Assembly (NCBI RefSeq): GCF_900130125.1
Contig: NZ_FQXY01000010.1
Coordinates: 1,302,001 to 1,366,000 of the forward strand
Source of the DNA: Bacteroides congonensis
GTDB taxonomy: Bacteria; Bacteroidota; Bacteroidia; Bacteroidales; Bacteroidaceae
DNA length: 64,000 nucleotides
Direction of reading: 5' to 3'
Made by a program: the position numbers and the translations under genes
The notes under the pieces: generated by a model
The model's database searches: none
What the model was told of the DNA's origin: nothing
Seen by the model: the letters and a program-made list of their open reading frames with translations, nothing else
Shown here: positions 9,337-19,300 of the stretch, one piece after another
Layout: every line of letters begins with the position of its first letter
How positions within the stretch are numbered: position 1 is the stretch's first letter

Positions 9337-11544
9337 ATGAGAAGAAAAACATTAATTTTCGGTTTATGCCTGTTCGGAGTAGCATATACTCTTTCGGCAA
9401 AAGATAAGAAGAGTGTCCCTATATATAAGGATGCTAAAGTACCAATTGAAGAACGAGTCGATGATTTGCTGACACGTATGACTCTGGAAGAAAAAATTCT
9501 GCAACTGAACCAATATACCATGGGGCGGAATAACAATGTGAATAATATAGGAGAAGAGGTTAAGAAAGTGCCGGCAGAAATCGGTTCATTGATTTATTAC
9601 GATACGAACCCTTCTTTGCGTAATAATGTGCAAAAGAAGGCTATGGAAGAGTCTCGTTTGGGCATTCCTATTATTTTTGGTTACGATGCCATTCACGGAT
9701 TCCGTACTATATATCCTATTTCTTTGGGGCAGGCTTGTTCATGGAATCCTGAACTGGTAGAGAAAGCATGCGCCGTTACTGCGCAAGAAGCCCGTATGTC
9801 GGGAGTGGACTGGACGTTCTCACCGATGATTGACGTGGCGCGTGACCCTCGTTGGGGACGTGTGGCCGAAGGATACGGTGAAGACCCGTATGCGAATGGA
9901 GTATTTGCCGCTGCTTCGGTGCGTGGTTATCAGGGAGATGATATGTCGTCCGAAGACCGTATAGCTGCTTGCCTGAAACATTATATTGGTTATGGTGCTT
10001 CAGAAGCTGGACGTGATTATGTTTATACTGAAATCTCTGCGCAAACTCTTTGGGATACCTATCTGCCGCCTTATGAGATGGGAGTGAAGGCAGGGGCAGC
10101 TACTCTTATGAGCTCTTTTAATGACATTAGTGGAATTCCCGGATCAGCCAATCGCTATACGATGACGGAGATTCTGAAAGAACGTTGGGGACATGATGGG
10201 TTTATCGTTTCCGATTGGGGAGCAATCGAGCAACTGAAAAATCAGGGATTGGCAGCTAGCAAGAAAGAAGCGGCAGTGTATGCTTTTAATGCCGGTCTTG
10301 AGATGGATATGATGTCTCATGCTTACGATCGCCATATGAAAGAGCTCGTTGAAGAAGGAAAAATAACAATGGCTCAGATTGATGAATCAGTACGTCGTGT
10401 CTTGCGGGTCAAATTCCGTTTAGGCTTGTTTGAGCGCCCTTATACTCCGACTACAACTGAGAAGGAACGTTTTTTTCGTCCGCAGAGTATGGATATCGCA
10501 GCCCAGCTTGCGGCAGAATCTATGGTATTGCTGAAAAACGAGAACGGGTTACTGCCGTTGGTAAATAAAAAGAAGATTGCCGTAATAGGACCTATGGCAA
10601 AAAATGGTTGGGATTTGTTAGGCTCTTGGTGCGGCCATGGGAAAGATACGGATGTAGCAATGCTTTATAATGGATTGGTAACTGAGTTTGCAGGAAAAGC
10701 TGAACTGCGTTATGCATTAGGTTGCAACACACAAGGAAATAATCGCAAAGGTTTTGAAGAGGCATTGGAAGCGGCCCGTTGGTCTGACGTAGTTGTTCTT
10801 TGTCTGGGCGAGATGATGACTTGGAGTGGTGAGAATGCTTCCCGTTCCTCTATTGCATTGCCTCAGATTCAGGAAGAACTGGCAAAAGAATTGAAGAAAG
10901 CCGGTAAACCAGTCGTATTGATATTGGTGAACGGACGCCCGTTAGAGTTGAACCGGTTAGAACCTATTTCTGATGCTATATTAGAAATTTGGCAGCCGGG
11001 TGTGAATGGTGCGGTTCCAATGGCGGGAATATTGTCAGGGCGTATTAACCCTTCCGGCAAACTTGCCATGACTTTCCCTTATTCGACAGGACAGATTCCT
11101 ATTTATTATAACCGTCGTAAGAGCGGTCGCGGACATCAGGGCTTCTATAAGGACATTACAAGTGACCCGTTGTATCCGTTCGGTCACGGACTGAGCTATA
11201 CAGAATTCAAGTATGGCACTGTTACTCCTTCTGTTACGACAGTCAAACGTGATGGAAGTCTTTCAGTAGAAGTTTCTGTCTCGAATACGGGAAAACGTGA
11301 TGGCTTGGAAACGGTACATTGGTTTATCTCCGACCCTTATTGTTCTATTACTCGTCCGGTGAAAGAATTGAAACATTTTGAGAAGCAACTAATCAAGGCT
11401 GGTGAAACGAAAGTATTTCGTTTTGATGTTGACTTGGAACGTGATTTTGGTTTTGTTGATGGGAACGGTAAACGATTTCTAGAAACCGGAGAATATTATA
11501 TTCTGGTAAAAGACCAGAAAGTAAAGATAGAGCTGGTAGACTAA
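9337..11544 (+). CDS. GH3 beta-glucosidase-like enzyme (BglX type), copy 1
   Basis: Exo-acting beta-glycosidase of 735 residues, probably periplasmic, releasing terminal beta-linked sugars. A Sec signal peptide (LCLFGVAYTLSAKD) lacks a lipobox Cys. The GH3 barrel carries RLGIPIIFGYDAIHG, GRVAEGYGEDPY and KHYIGYGASEAGRDY, with the nucleophile in IVSDWGAI at Asp293. The second alpha/beta domain (VLCLGEMMTWSGENASRSS) and the C-terminal fibronectin-III-like domain (VSNTGKRDGLETVHWFI) follow. It is the same length as, and very similar to, the GH3 at 34748. A 195-base gap with a terminator separates it from the previous gene, so it needs its own promoter or read-through; I see no clear promoter match in the gap. 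Confidence 0.93.
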   Translation: MRRKTLIFGLCLFGVAYTLSAKDKKSVPIYKDAKVPIEERVDDLLTRMTLEEKILQLNQYTMGRNNNVNNIGEEVKKVPAEIGSLIYYDTNPSLRNNVQKKAMEESRLGIPIIFGYDAIHGFRTIYPISLGQACSWNPELVEKACAVTAQEARMSGVDWTFSPMIDVARDPRWGRVAEGYGEDPYANGVFAAASVRGYQGDDMSSEDRIAACLKHYIGYGASEAGRDYVYTEISAQTLWDTYLPPYEMGVKAGAATLMSSFNDISGIPGSANRYTMTEILKERWGHDGFIVSDWGAIEQLKNQGLAASKKEAAVYAFNAGLEMDMMSHAYDRHMKELVEEGKITMAQIDESVRRVLRVKFRLGLFERPYTPTTTEKERFFRPQSMDIAAQLAAESMVLLKNENGLLPLVNKKKIAVIGPMAKNGWDLLGSWCGHGKDTDVAMLYNGLVTEFAGKAELRYALGCNTQGNNRKGFEEALEAARWSDVVVLCLGEMMTWSGENASRSSIALPQIQEELAKELKKAGKPVVLILVNGRPLELNRLEPISDAILEIWQPGVNGAVPMAGILSGRINPSGKLAMTFPYSTGQIPIYYNRRKSGRGHQGFYKDITSDPLYPFGHGLSYTEFKYGTVTPSVTTVKRDGSLSVEVSVSNTGKRDGLETVHWFISDPYCSITRPVKELKHFEKQLIKAGETKVFRFDVDLERDFGFVDGNGKRFLETGEYYILVKDQKVKIELVD

Positions 11545-11628
11545 AATCCGGTAATGGGAAAAATAAGGAGATGCCTTTAAAGGCTACGGCTTAGTTATAA
11601 TACTGAATGATAAACAAATAAATATATA

Positions 11629-12741
11629 ATGAAAAAAACACTTTTATTGGGAGTGTCTCTGTTATGTTCCGTTTTTATAATGGCAACAGAGATTCCTTTT
11701 CAAAAAGCAGAAATAAAGTCTATCATGCGAAAGGTTGCGGATTGGCAGATTGCCAATCCACATCCCGCTCCTGAACATGACGACTTGAACTGGCCGCAAG
11801 GCGCTCTTTATGTCGGCATGGTGGATTGGGCGGAATTAGTTGAAAAAGAAGACGGTGATGATACCTATTATAAGTGGCTTACCCGTATAGGCCGGCGAAA
11901 TTGTTGGCAGCCGGACAAACGGTTTTATCATGCTGATGACATCGCTGTTTCACAGTCCTTTTTGGATTTATACCGCAAGTACAAAGACGAAGCAATGATT
12001 ATCCCTACGCTTGCCCGTACGGAATGGATTGTCAATCATCCGTCCGAAGGCAGTTTCAAACTAGTGGAGGGCGATTTAAAGACCTTGGAACGCTGGACTT
12101 GGTGTGACGCTCTCTTTATGGCTCCCCCTGTATATGCCAAGCTGTATATGCTGACCGGAGAGAAAAAGTATATCAAATTTATGAATCGTGAATATAAGGC
12201 GACTTATGATTACCTGTTCGATAAAGAAGAAAACCTGTTCTACCGTGACTGGCGTTATTTTGATAAGCGTGAAGCCAATGGCAAGAAAGTCTTTTGGGGA
12301 CGTGGCAACGGTTGGGTGCTTGGCGGCTTGGTTGAAATATTAAAGGAACTGCCCAAGAAAGACAGGAACCGTCAATTTTATGAAGAATTGTTTGTAAAAC
12401 TGGCTACACGTGTTGCCGGATTGCAGCATCCGGACGGTTTCTGGCATGCCAGTCTCTTGGACCCTGCCTCTTATCCGTCACCGGAAACGAGTTGTACTAC
12501 TTTCATTGTCTATTCCATTGCTTATGGAATAAACGAAGGTTTATTGGATAAGGAAATTTATCTTCCAGTGTTGATAAAAGGCTGGAATGCATTAGTCTCG
12601 GCTGTGGAACCGAATGGGAAACTGGGTTATGTGCAGCAAATCGGTGCCGACCCGAAAAAAGTGACTCGTGACATGACGGAAGTTTATGGAGTTGGTGCTT
12701 TTTTGATGGCAGGCAATGAAATTTACAAAATGGCGAGATAA
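11629..12741 (+). CDS. GH105-family unsaturated glycuronyl hydrolase
   Basis: A 370-residue secreted enzyme of the YteR/YesR type, which removes unsaturated uronic acids left at non-reducing ends by polysaccharide lyases. The signal peptide is MKKTLLLGVSLLCSVFIMAT, with no lipobox in the usual position. Family features are the (alpha/alpha)6 barrel motifs NWPQGALYVGMVDWAE, FYHADDIAVSQSFLDLY, TWCDALFMAPP (candidate catalytic Asp160) and FWGRGNGWVLGG. It follows GH3 by 84 bases and is probably co-transcribed. Its presence suggests that the first PUL handles an acidic glycan such as a pectin, although no lyase is in the window. A 12-bp palindrome (GCCTTTAAAGGC) lies just upstream at 11573. Confidence 0.88.
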   Translation: MKKTLLLGVSLLCSVFIMATEIPFQKAEIKSIMRKVADWQIANPHPAPEHDDLNWPQGALYVGMVDWAELVEKEDGDDTYYKWLTRIGRRNCWQPDKRFYHADDIAVSQSFLDLYRKYKDEAMIIPTLARTEWIVNHPSEGSFKLVEGDLKTLERWTWCDALFMAPPVYAKLYMLTGEKKYIKFMNREYKATYDYLFDKEENLFYRDWRYFDKREANGKKVFWGRGNGWVLGGLVEILKELPKKDRNRQFYEELFVKLATRVAGLQHPDGFWHASLLDPASYPSPETSCTTFIVYSIAYGINEGLLDKEIYLPVLIKGWNALVSAVEPNGKLGYVQQIGADPKKVTRDMTEVYGVGAFLMAGNEIYKMAR

Positions 12742-12827
12742 TCAGTTCCCTTATAGAGAGGATGCCAAAAATAGAATACCTGCTTTATACAGTTCCGATT
12801 GTAACTGTTGAGTATAGAAGGGCTATA

Positions 12828-12862
12828 TCAAACTTCGTTTCAAAGTAATGATATGGCTCCTT
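12828..12862. repeat. Inverted repeat in the gap between GH105 and the ECF sigma gene
   Basis: The 217 bases from 12742 to 12958 hold no gene. AAGGGCTATATC at 12828-12839 pairs with 12850-12862, with one bulged base and one G-U pair. It is not followed by a T run, so it is a weak terminator candidate for the first PUL or a regulatory hairpin ahead of the sigma gene. I find no clear TAnnTTTG promoter here. Confidence 0.4.
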
Positions 12863-12958
12863 CTGTTATTGATAAAGAAAGTTAATATTATATAGCTCCA
12901 CCTATATAACATACAAGAATTCTGCGCCTGTAAATATATAAAATAGTAATCTAATTAA

Positions 12959-13501
12959 ATGGAAGACTTGGAAAGAGAACTTTTGTTGATTTCCAAAGGG
13001 GATGAACTGGCTTTTAACAGTTTCATGAACCGATATTCAAAGAGGTTATACTATCATGCCTTTGGTATTCTTAGTAATAAGGAAATGGCTGAAGAAGTGG
13101 TAGGCGATGTTTTCTTTGAAGTGTGGAAACTACGTAAGACGCTTTTGGAAATAGCCAGCATGTTGAGTTGGTTGAATACGATTGTATATCGTAAGTCAAT
13201 CTCTTATTTGCGCAAGGAGGCAAAGGGTAATCAAGAGATATCTTTTGAGGAACTTCAAGATTTCTCTTTTCCTGATATGCAAACTCCAATGGATGATATG
13301 CTTTCGCATGAAGAACTCCAATGCTTGAATGAAGCAATCAATAGTTTGCCGCCCAAGTGCAAGCATGTATTCTTTTTGGCTAAATTGGAACAAATGCCTT
13401 ATGCGGAAATTGCGCGTATGTTGCAAATCTCGCTTCCTACTGTGAATTACCATATAGGATATGCTATGAATGCTTTGAGAAAGAGACTTGTGGACGGGTG
13501 A
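12959..13501 (+). CDS. ECF-type RNA polymerase sigma factor (Bacteroidetes PUL type)
   Basis: A 180-residue sigma-70-family factor with only regions 2 and 4. Region 2 covers about residues 10-75 (FNSFMNRYSKRLYYHAF, NKEMAEEVVGDVFFEVWK). Region 4 covers about 125-175 (LPPKCKHVFFLAKLEQMPYAEIARML, then the recognition helix SLPTVNYHIGYAMNALRKRL). It is followed by a FecR-like anti-sigma gene and, two genes on, by a SusC with an STN domain. These are the three parts of a trans-envelope switch in which glycan import releases the sigma factor to transcribe the PUL. The target promoter cannot be recognised by eye. Confidence 0.93.
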   Translation: MEDLERELLLISKGDELAFNSFMNRYSKRLYYHAFGILSNKEMAEEVVGDVFFEVWKLRKTLLEIASMLSWLNTIVYRKSISYLRKEAKGNQEISFEELQDFSFPDMQTPMDDMLSHEELQCLNEAINSLPPKCKHVFFLAKLEQMPYAEIARMLQISLPTVNYHIGYAMNALRKRLVDG

Positions 13502-13648
13502 TTTATAAAAAAATAGCATTAAAAGAAAAAAAATAGAATTTCAACCTATAGATAAATCTAACCTTTGCGTCTTTATAAATAGAAGGGAACTTCTCATGAG
13601 AGGATTATAAAAGGGAAAAAGATATTGAAAGGATAAAAAGAATTGAAG

Positions 13649-14575
13649 ATGGATAAAGATATTAATGATTATACATATGGGGATTTGCCGGGCGACATCA
13701 AATTGAAGTCGTTTGTAGAACACAGTGCCCCAGCCGAGATAGATATCTCCGGCATTAAGAAAAAAGCCTTTTTGAAAATGCATCAACATGAACGTAAAAC
13801 CAGGCAGCGACGCGTTCTGATGTATATCGGCTCAGTAGCTGCTACGCTGCTTTTTTTAATAGGTATAAAATATATAGTTACAGAAGATGCAATGGGCGGT
13901 CTGTCCCACATGGAAGTTACGGAATTGATGGCTGACGCATATGATGAAGAAGTGGAAGTGCCTGTCGGTGAAAAGATGACGCTGATGTTAGCCGATGGCA
14001 CAAAGATCGTAGCCAACTCGCGTACGATTGTCCGCTATCCCAAACGTTTTGATGGCGAGTGCCGTGAGGTATACGTGAAAGGTGAGGCCTACTTCGATGT
14101 GGCACACGATGCAGAGCATCCGTTTCTGGTTCATTCCGATAATTTTAGAGTGAAGGTACTTGGGACAAGATTTAATGTGAACAATTACGATACTTCGGAT
14201 TCGCAAGTGGTGTTGGTTCAAGGAGCGGTAGAACTGAAAACGACAAACAATGACCGGGTTCGTATGAAGCCGAATGAATTGGTGAATTTGCAGGAGGGAA
14301 GCTTTGCCGAGAAACGGACAGTGAATACGGACGAATACACTTGTTGGATGCAGGGTATGATTAACCTTGATGGTGAAAGTGTGGAGTCGGTAGCTCAACG
14401 GCTTAGTCATTATTATGGAGTGACTATTTTGTTTGACGATGGGATGTCGGCAGATAAAATTTATGGCAAATTAATGCTGGGTGATCATGTCAGTGAAGCC
14501 TTGCAAGCCATTGAAACCATGACGCGGACTCGTATGGAAATTCGTGGTGATACAATCTACTTAGTGAAGAAGTAA
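13649..14575 (+). CDS. FecR-family anti-sigma factor
   Basis: A 308-residue inner-membrane anti-sigma factor. The ATG at 13649 is chosen over an upstream TTG. Residues 1-50 form the cytoplasmic sigma-binding part. One membrane segment follows at about 55-75 (VLMYIGSVAATLLFLIGIKYIV). The periplasmic FecR domain lies at about 95-200 (VPVGEKMTLMLADGTKIVANS, VYVKGEAYFDVAHD, FLVHSDNFRVKVLGTRFNV), and a DUF4974-type C-terminal domain that contacts the transporter's STN domain ends the protein (LDGESVESVAQRLSHYYGV to MEIRGDTIYLVKK). It pairs with the ECF sigma gene 148 bases upstream. Confidence 0.93.
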   Translation: MDKDINDYTYGDLPGDIKLKSFVEHSAPAEIDISGIKKKAFLKMHQHERKTRQRRVLMYIGSVAATLLFLIGIKYIVTEDAMGGLSHMEVTELMADAYDEEVEVPVGEKMTLMLADGTKIVANSRTIVRYPKRFDGECREVYVKGEAYFDVAHDAEHPFLVHSDNFRVKVLGTRFNVNNYDTSDSQVVLVQGAVELKTTNNDRVRMKPNELVNLQEGSFAEKRTVNTDEYTCWMQGMINLDGESVESVAQRLSHYYGVTILFDDGMSADKIYGKLMLGDHVSEALQAIETMTRTRMEIRGDTIYLVKK

Positions 14576-14722
14576 CTGCTTTTGTAGTCAGTTGCTACTG
14601 AATGAAATAATTACATAAGAACTTATTATCAACCAATTTATAATGCCTTCATAGCAAGGTAGAGGAAACTTATACGCCTTCTCGTAAGGAGAAGCTATGC
14701 TTTATTAATACCAGTGAAAAAT

Positions 14723-16279
14723 ATGAAAAGATACACTTTGTTACGCACATTTATGCTTTTTATAGCAGCTCTGATACTCTGTGGATGGTCTTCGGCACAT
14801 ACACAAGTATCTATAACTAAAGGACTAAAAGCGCCCGAACAAACAGTATGTTTTGAGCCTGATACTACCTCTGTACTCAAAAATCCCCTTACGGGCTGGG
14901 TGATGTACCTGGGACGTGCATGGGATGAAAACTTTTGGCAGACCCAACGCTATGATGCTATGCCTGTAAATGGTGGGGATTCCACTGTTCGTGTGAGCGA
15001 TTACGCCGGTACATGTTATATTCGAATCAATTGGAACATGCTTGAGAATAAGGAGGGAAAGTATGTATGGAACGATCCGGACTCACGTATCTATAAATTG
15101 CTTGCTTCGGTGCGCGAACGTGGTATGCGTTTGGCCTTCCGTATCAATGTAGACAGCCGCGACCAAGGACAGAACACACCTCTTTATGTAAAGGAAGCCG
15201 GTGCGAAAGGTTTTCAAGATCCTAATAATTCCCAAATATGGTCGCCTTATCCCGACGATGCCGTATTCCAACAGAAATACGAAAAATTCCTTCAAGCCTT
15301 TGCCGTTGCTTTTGACGATCCTGATAAAGTGGATTTTATTGATGCCTATGGGCTTGGCAAATGGGGGGAAGCACACGGTGTGAAATATAATGATTACTCA
15401 AAAAAAGAAGAAGTATTTGAATGGATCACCGATGCCTATGCAAAAGCCTTCAAACGTGTGCCATTGGTGATAAACTACCATCGTCTGGTCGGAGATACCA
15501 TCAGTTGGGCGGAACCACACCCTGATAGTAAGAGGCTGCTTGAAAGAGCCATTGCCAAAGGATACACCATCCGTCACGACGCTTTTGGGATGACCGGCTA
15601 CTACGAGCAGTGGGAAAAAGATTTTGCCCGCGCTTACCGCTTTCGCTTGCCCATCATTATGGAGGGAGGATGGATCACCGGAGCACACCACCGTTACTGG
15701 ATTGATCCCAGCGGCAAGTATCGTGAAGGTCATTCGGAGGATGTACGCTTAGGCGAGTACGAAGAAAGCCGCAACGCCCATGTCAATATGATGGATCTTC
15801 GCATTGGTGATGAAGTCGCTTCATGGTTTAATACCTCTTTCGATTTAGTAAAACGTTTCGAGCGTGAGGGAGGATACCGGCTCTACCCCACTGAGGTAAG
15901 TTTCGTAAATAAAGCCCGTTCAGGCGAACAGGTGAATGTACAACATAATTGGCGCAATCTGGGTTGGGGATACTGTCCTACCAATATTCCCCAATGGAAA
16001 GGAAAATATAAAGTCTGCATCGCTTTGATGGATACTCATCATAACATTGTGAAAAAACAGCTTGTAGATGAGGCCGACCTCTCAACTTGGGTGCAAGGCC
16101 ATGATGGTCATTATACTACCACTATCAATTTGGATGGTCTTCAAAAGGGAAGCTATACCTGGCTTGTCGGTCTGGTTGATACAACCAAAGCATGCCAGCC
16201 GGGCTTGAAAATGGCGGTCGACAAGAATCTTCTGTTTGAGGGATGGTGCAAAGTCGGCAAACTTAAAATCAACAAGTAA
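14723..16279 (+). CDS. DUF4832/DUF4874-family secreted protein, paralogue 2
   Basis: A 518-residue relative of the proteins at 6277 and 23223, placed unusually between the anti-sigma gene and its SusC. The ATG at 14723 is preferred over a GTG nine bases upstream. The signal peptide (LLRTFMLFIAALILCGWSSAHTQ) looks like a normal Sec signal with no good lipobox, unlike the two lipoprotein paralogues, so this copy is probably soluble in the periplasm. The shared motifs are present: LKNPLTGWVMYLGRAWDENFW, GLGKWGE (Glu216), VPLVINYHRL, RHDAFGM, PIIMEGGW (Glu314) and GWGYCPTNIPQW. The function is unknown, and a glycosidase fold is inferred. Codon use shifts here towards GC-richer codons, with CCC proline. 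Confidence 0.8.
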   Translation: MKRYTLLRTFMLFIAALILCGWSSAHTQVSITKGLKAPEQTVCFEPDTTSVLKNPLTGWVMYLGRAWDENFWQTQRYDAMPVNGGDSTVRVSDYAGTCYIRINWNMLENKEGKYVWNDPDSRIYKLLASVRERGMRLAFRINVDSRDQGQNTPLYVKEAGAKGFQDPNNSQIWSPYPDDAVFQQKYEKFLQAFAVAFDDPDKVDFIDAYGLGKWGEAHGVKYNDYSKKEEVFEWITDAYAKAFKRVPLVINYHRLVGDTISWAEPHPDSKRLLERAIAKGYTIRHDAFGMTGYYEQWEKDFARAYRFRLPIIMEGGWITGAHHRYWIDPSGKYREGHSEDVRLGEYEESRNAHVNMMDLRIGDEVASWFNTSFDLVKRFEREGGYRLYPTEVSFVNKARSGEQVNVQHNWRNLGWGYCPTNIPQWKGKYKVCIALMDTHHNIVKKQLVDEADLSTWVQGHDGHYTTTINLDGLQKGSYTWLVGLVDTTKACQPGLKMAVDKNLLFEGWCKVGKLKINK

Positions 16280-16335
16280 CCGGCAGATTACTCATAAATC
16301 GTTATGCAATAAATATTAATTATTAATCTTATATT

Positions 16336-19300
16336 ATGAATCGAAAAACAATCACAACTACGGTGGCGAGCTTGGCAAAAGCTTTCTGCCTGGCTGGGCT
16401 ACTGTCTGTACCCGCTTATTCTAGCGCGTCGACTGTTTCGTTCGAAAAGGTAAATGGGATGTATATCCTTAAAGCCGAAGATTCGACAGTAAAACAAGTG
16501 TTCGACTACATTGAGAAACATAGCCAATATGTTTTTGTCTATGACCAACCTGTGAAAGATCGTCTCAACAACAAAGTAAACATCGAATTGCAAGGAAAGT
16601 CGATTGATTCTATTTTGACGGAAGTATGCCGGCTGGCTGATTTGAAGTATCACATCCAGAACCGCCAGGTGACTATCACTGCCAATCCTTCTAAAAGGGC
16701 TGCCACTCAGGTGAAAAAAGCGAAGCGTATTTCGGGACAGGTGGTCGATGCTACCGATCTTCCGATGATTGGCGCTACGGTTCGTGTGAAAGGCAGTGAT
16801 GCGGCTACCATTACCGACCTTGACGGTAAGTTTCAGATAGATGTTCCTGAGGGTAGCGAACTGCTCATCAGCTATGTCGGTTATAATGACAAAACCGTGC
16901 GGATAGACAGCAAGAATATGTATGCTGTCGTTATGGAAGAAGCCAGTAAAGCACTTAATGAAGTAGTGGTTATCGGTTACGGTGCGGTGAAGAAGAAAGA
17001 CCTCACCGGTGCGGTGGCAGCCGTGAAAGGGGAAGAGTTGGTGAACAAACGCACAGCCATGCTTTCCAATGCCTTGCAAGGATCACTTTCGGGTGTGATG
17101 GTGACGCGTGATAACTCGGCTCCCGGTTCCGGTGCCGCTTCTATCCGTGTGCGTGGTATTACTACTATGGGTGAATCGAGTCCGTTGATAATTGTAGACG
17201 GTGTACAAAGCTCGCTCGATTATGTGAACTCTAACGATGTCGAGAGTATCTCAGTACTGAAAGATGCTGCCGCAGCCAGTATTTACGGTTCGAAAGCTGC
17301 TGCCGGCGTTATCTTGGTTACTACCAAGCGCGGTAACGATAGCGGTAAAATCAATTTGAAGTACAATGCCGAATTTGGTTGGGAAATCCCTACCAAACAA
17401 CCCAACATGGTAGGAGTCACCCGCTACTTGGAGATGAGCAACGAGTTGAAGTATAATGATAATCCTACCGGCGGTTTTTTTCAGGAATACACGGCCGACC
17501 AAACAAAGAATTGGGTAAAGTATAATGCTACCGATCCCAACAACTACCCCATTACCGACTGGACTGACTTGATTTTGAAGTCAAGTGCACCCCGTATGAC
17601 TCACACTCTCTCCGTATCGGGCGGTAACAAAGCGGTAAAGTCGGTAGCTACCCTTTCGTATGACGAGGTGGACGGACTTTACGATGGCCGTGGATTCCAG
17701 CGTTATATGTTTCGTTCGAACAACGACTTTAATATCAACGACAAACTCAGTGCCCAAATAGACGTGAATATCCGTCATGCTAAGAGTAGTACTAAAAATT
17801 TTGATCCTTTCGATACCATGCGTAAGATGCCTGCTATCTATCCCGCTACCTGGGACGATGGTCGTCTGGCTTCGGGTAAGAGTGGTTCAAACCCCTACGG
17901 GTTGCTTGTGGCCGGTGGTAACTCGGTAGCTCACAGTACTCAGGTGGCAGGTAAGGGTTCGCTGACTTTCAAACCTGTCAAGGGATTAAGCATCTCGGGT
18001 ATAGTATCTCCTTTCATCAATTATCAAAAGAAGAAAGCGTTTAAAAACTCATGCGGATATACCCTCGCCGATGACCCCGAAACTTTTGGCGGTTATTTCG
18101 ACTCCGGCAGCACATGGACTACCAATTCGCTTGAGGAAACCCGTAAGGATAATTATCACGTTACCAGCCAGCTTATTGCTAATTATATGGGAACCTTTGG
18201 CAAGCATAATCTTACAGTGATGGCAGGTTTTGAGAACTACTACATGAAGGACGAAGAATTGACTGCTGCCCGTGATAAATACGAACTTACCGGTTATCCT
18301 TACCTCAATATCGGTTCGGAAGATTTCCAGACCAATAGCGGTAAAGGCAATGAGTATACTTCTAATTCAGTTTTCGGCCGTGTTATCTATTCATACGCCG
18401 ATCGTTACCTGTTTCAGGCCAATGTACGCCACGATGGTAGTTCACGTTTTGCCAAAGGTTATCGTTGGGGTACCTTTCCTTCATTCTCGGCAGGTTGGGT
18501 AATGAGCGAAGAAAAATTCATGAAGAACCTCAATTGGGACTGGCTTTCATTCTTGAAGTTGCGTGGCTCGTGGGGTAAGTTAGGTAACGAACGTATCGGT
18601 GATAACTATTTCCCCTACATTGCTTTGATGAGTTTTGGTAATTCACTATTCTATATGGCCGACGGAAGCGTTGTTTCTGATAAGACAGCCCGCCCTGCCG
18701 TGTTGGCTGTAGAAGATATTACTTGGGAAACCACTACCAGTACCGACATCGGTTTGGATGCCAACTTCTTCAATAACCGTCTACAGTTCCACTTTGACTA
18801 TTATTGGAAGCAGACTAAGGATATGTTGCTGAATATCGAGATCCCTTACTTCATGGGATACAACAATCCCAGTACAAATGCGGGCAAGATGTCTACCCAT
18901 GGTTATGATATCGAACTGGCATGGAACGACCGGATAGGAGACTTCAAGTATGGCGTGAATGTGAATTTCTCTGACTTCCTCTCAAAAATTGACTATATGA
19001 ATGATGGCGAGCAAATCAGCGGTGGTAAGATTAAGCGTGCCGGTGTTCTTTTCAATGAATATTATGGTTATGTGTGCGATGGCATCTATCAGACTCAGGA
19101 AGAAGTGAACAATTCGGCCCGTACCAGCACTACCGTAACGGTGGGTGACTTGAAATATCGTGATATCAGTGGTCCTGATGGTGTGCCCGATGGAATCATC
19201 AGCCCCGAGTACGACCGTGTCCCCTTGGGTAACTCACTTCCTCGTTTCCAGTATGGCGGTACATTCAATGCTTCCTACAAGGGGATTGACTTCAGCATTG

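Noticed and set aside
9189..9536. Minus-strand frame of 115 codons overlapping the GH3 start
   Set aside because: It is mostly antisense to a well-supported signal peptide and GH3 domain, with no family features.
11573..11584. Palindrome GCCTTTAAAGGC as a terminator between GH3 and GH105
   Set aside because: There is no loop and no T run, so it cannot work as an intrinsic terminator; a 12-bp palindrome alone is weak evidence for an operator.
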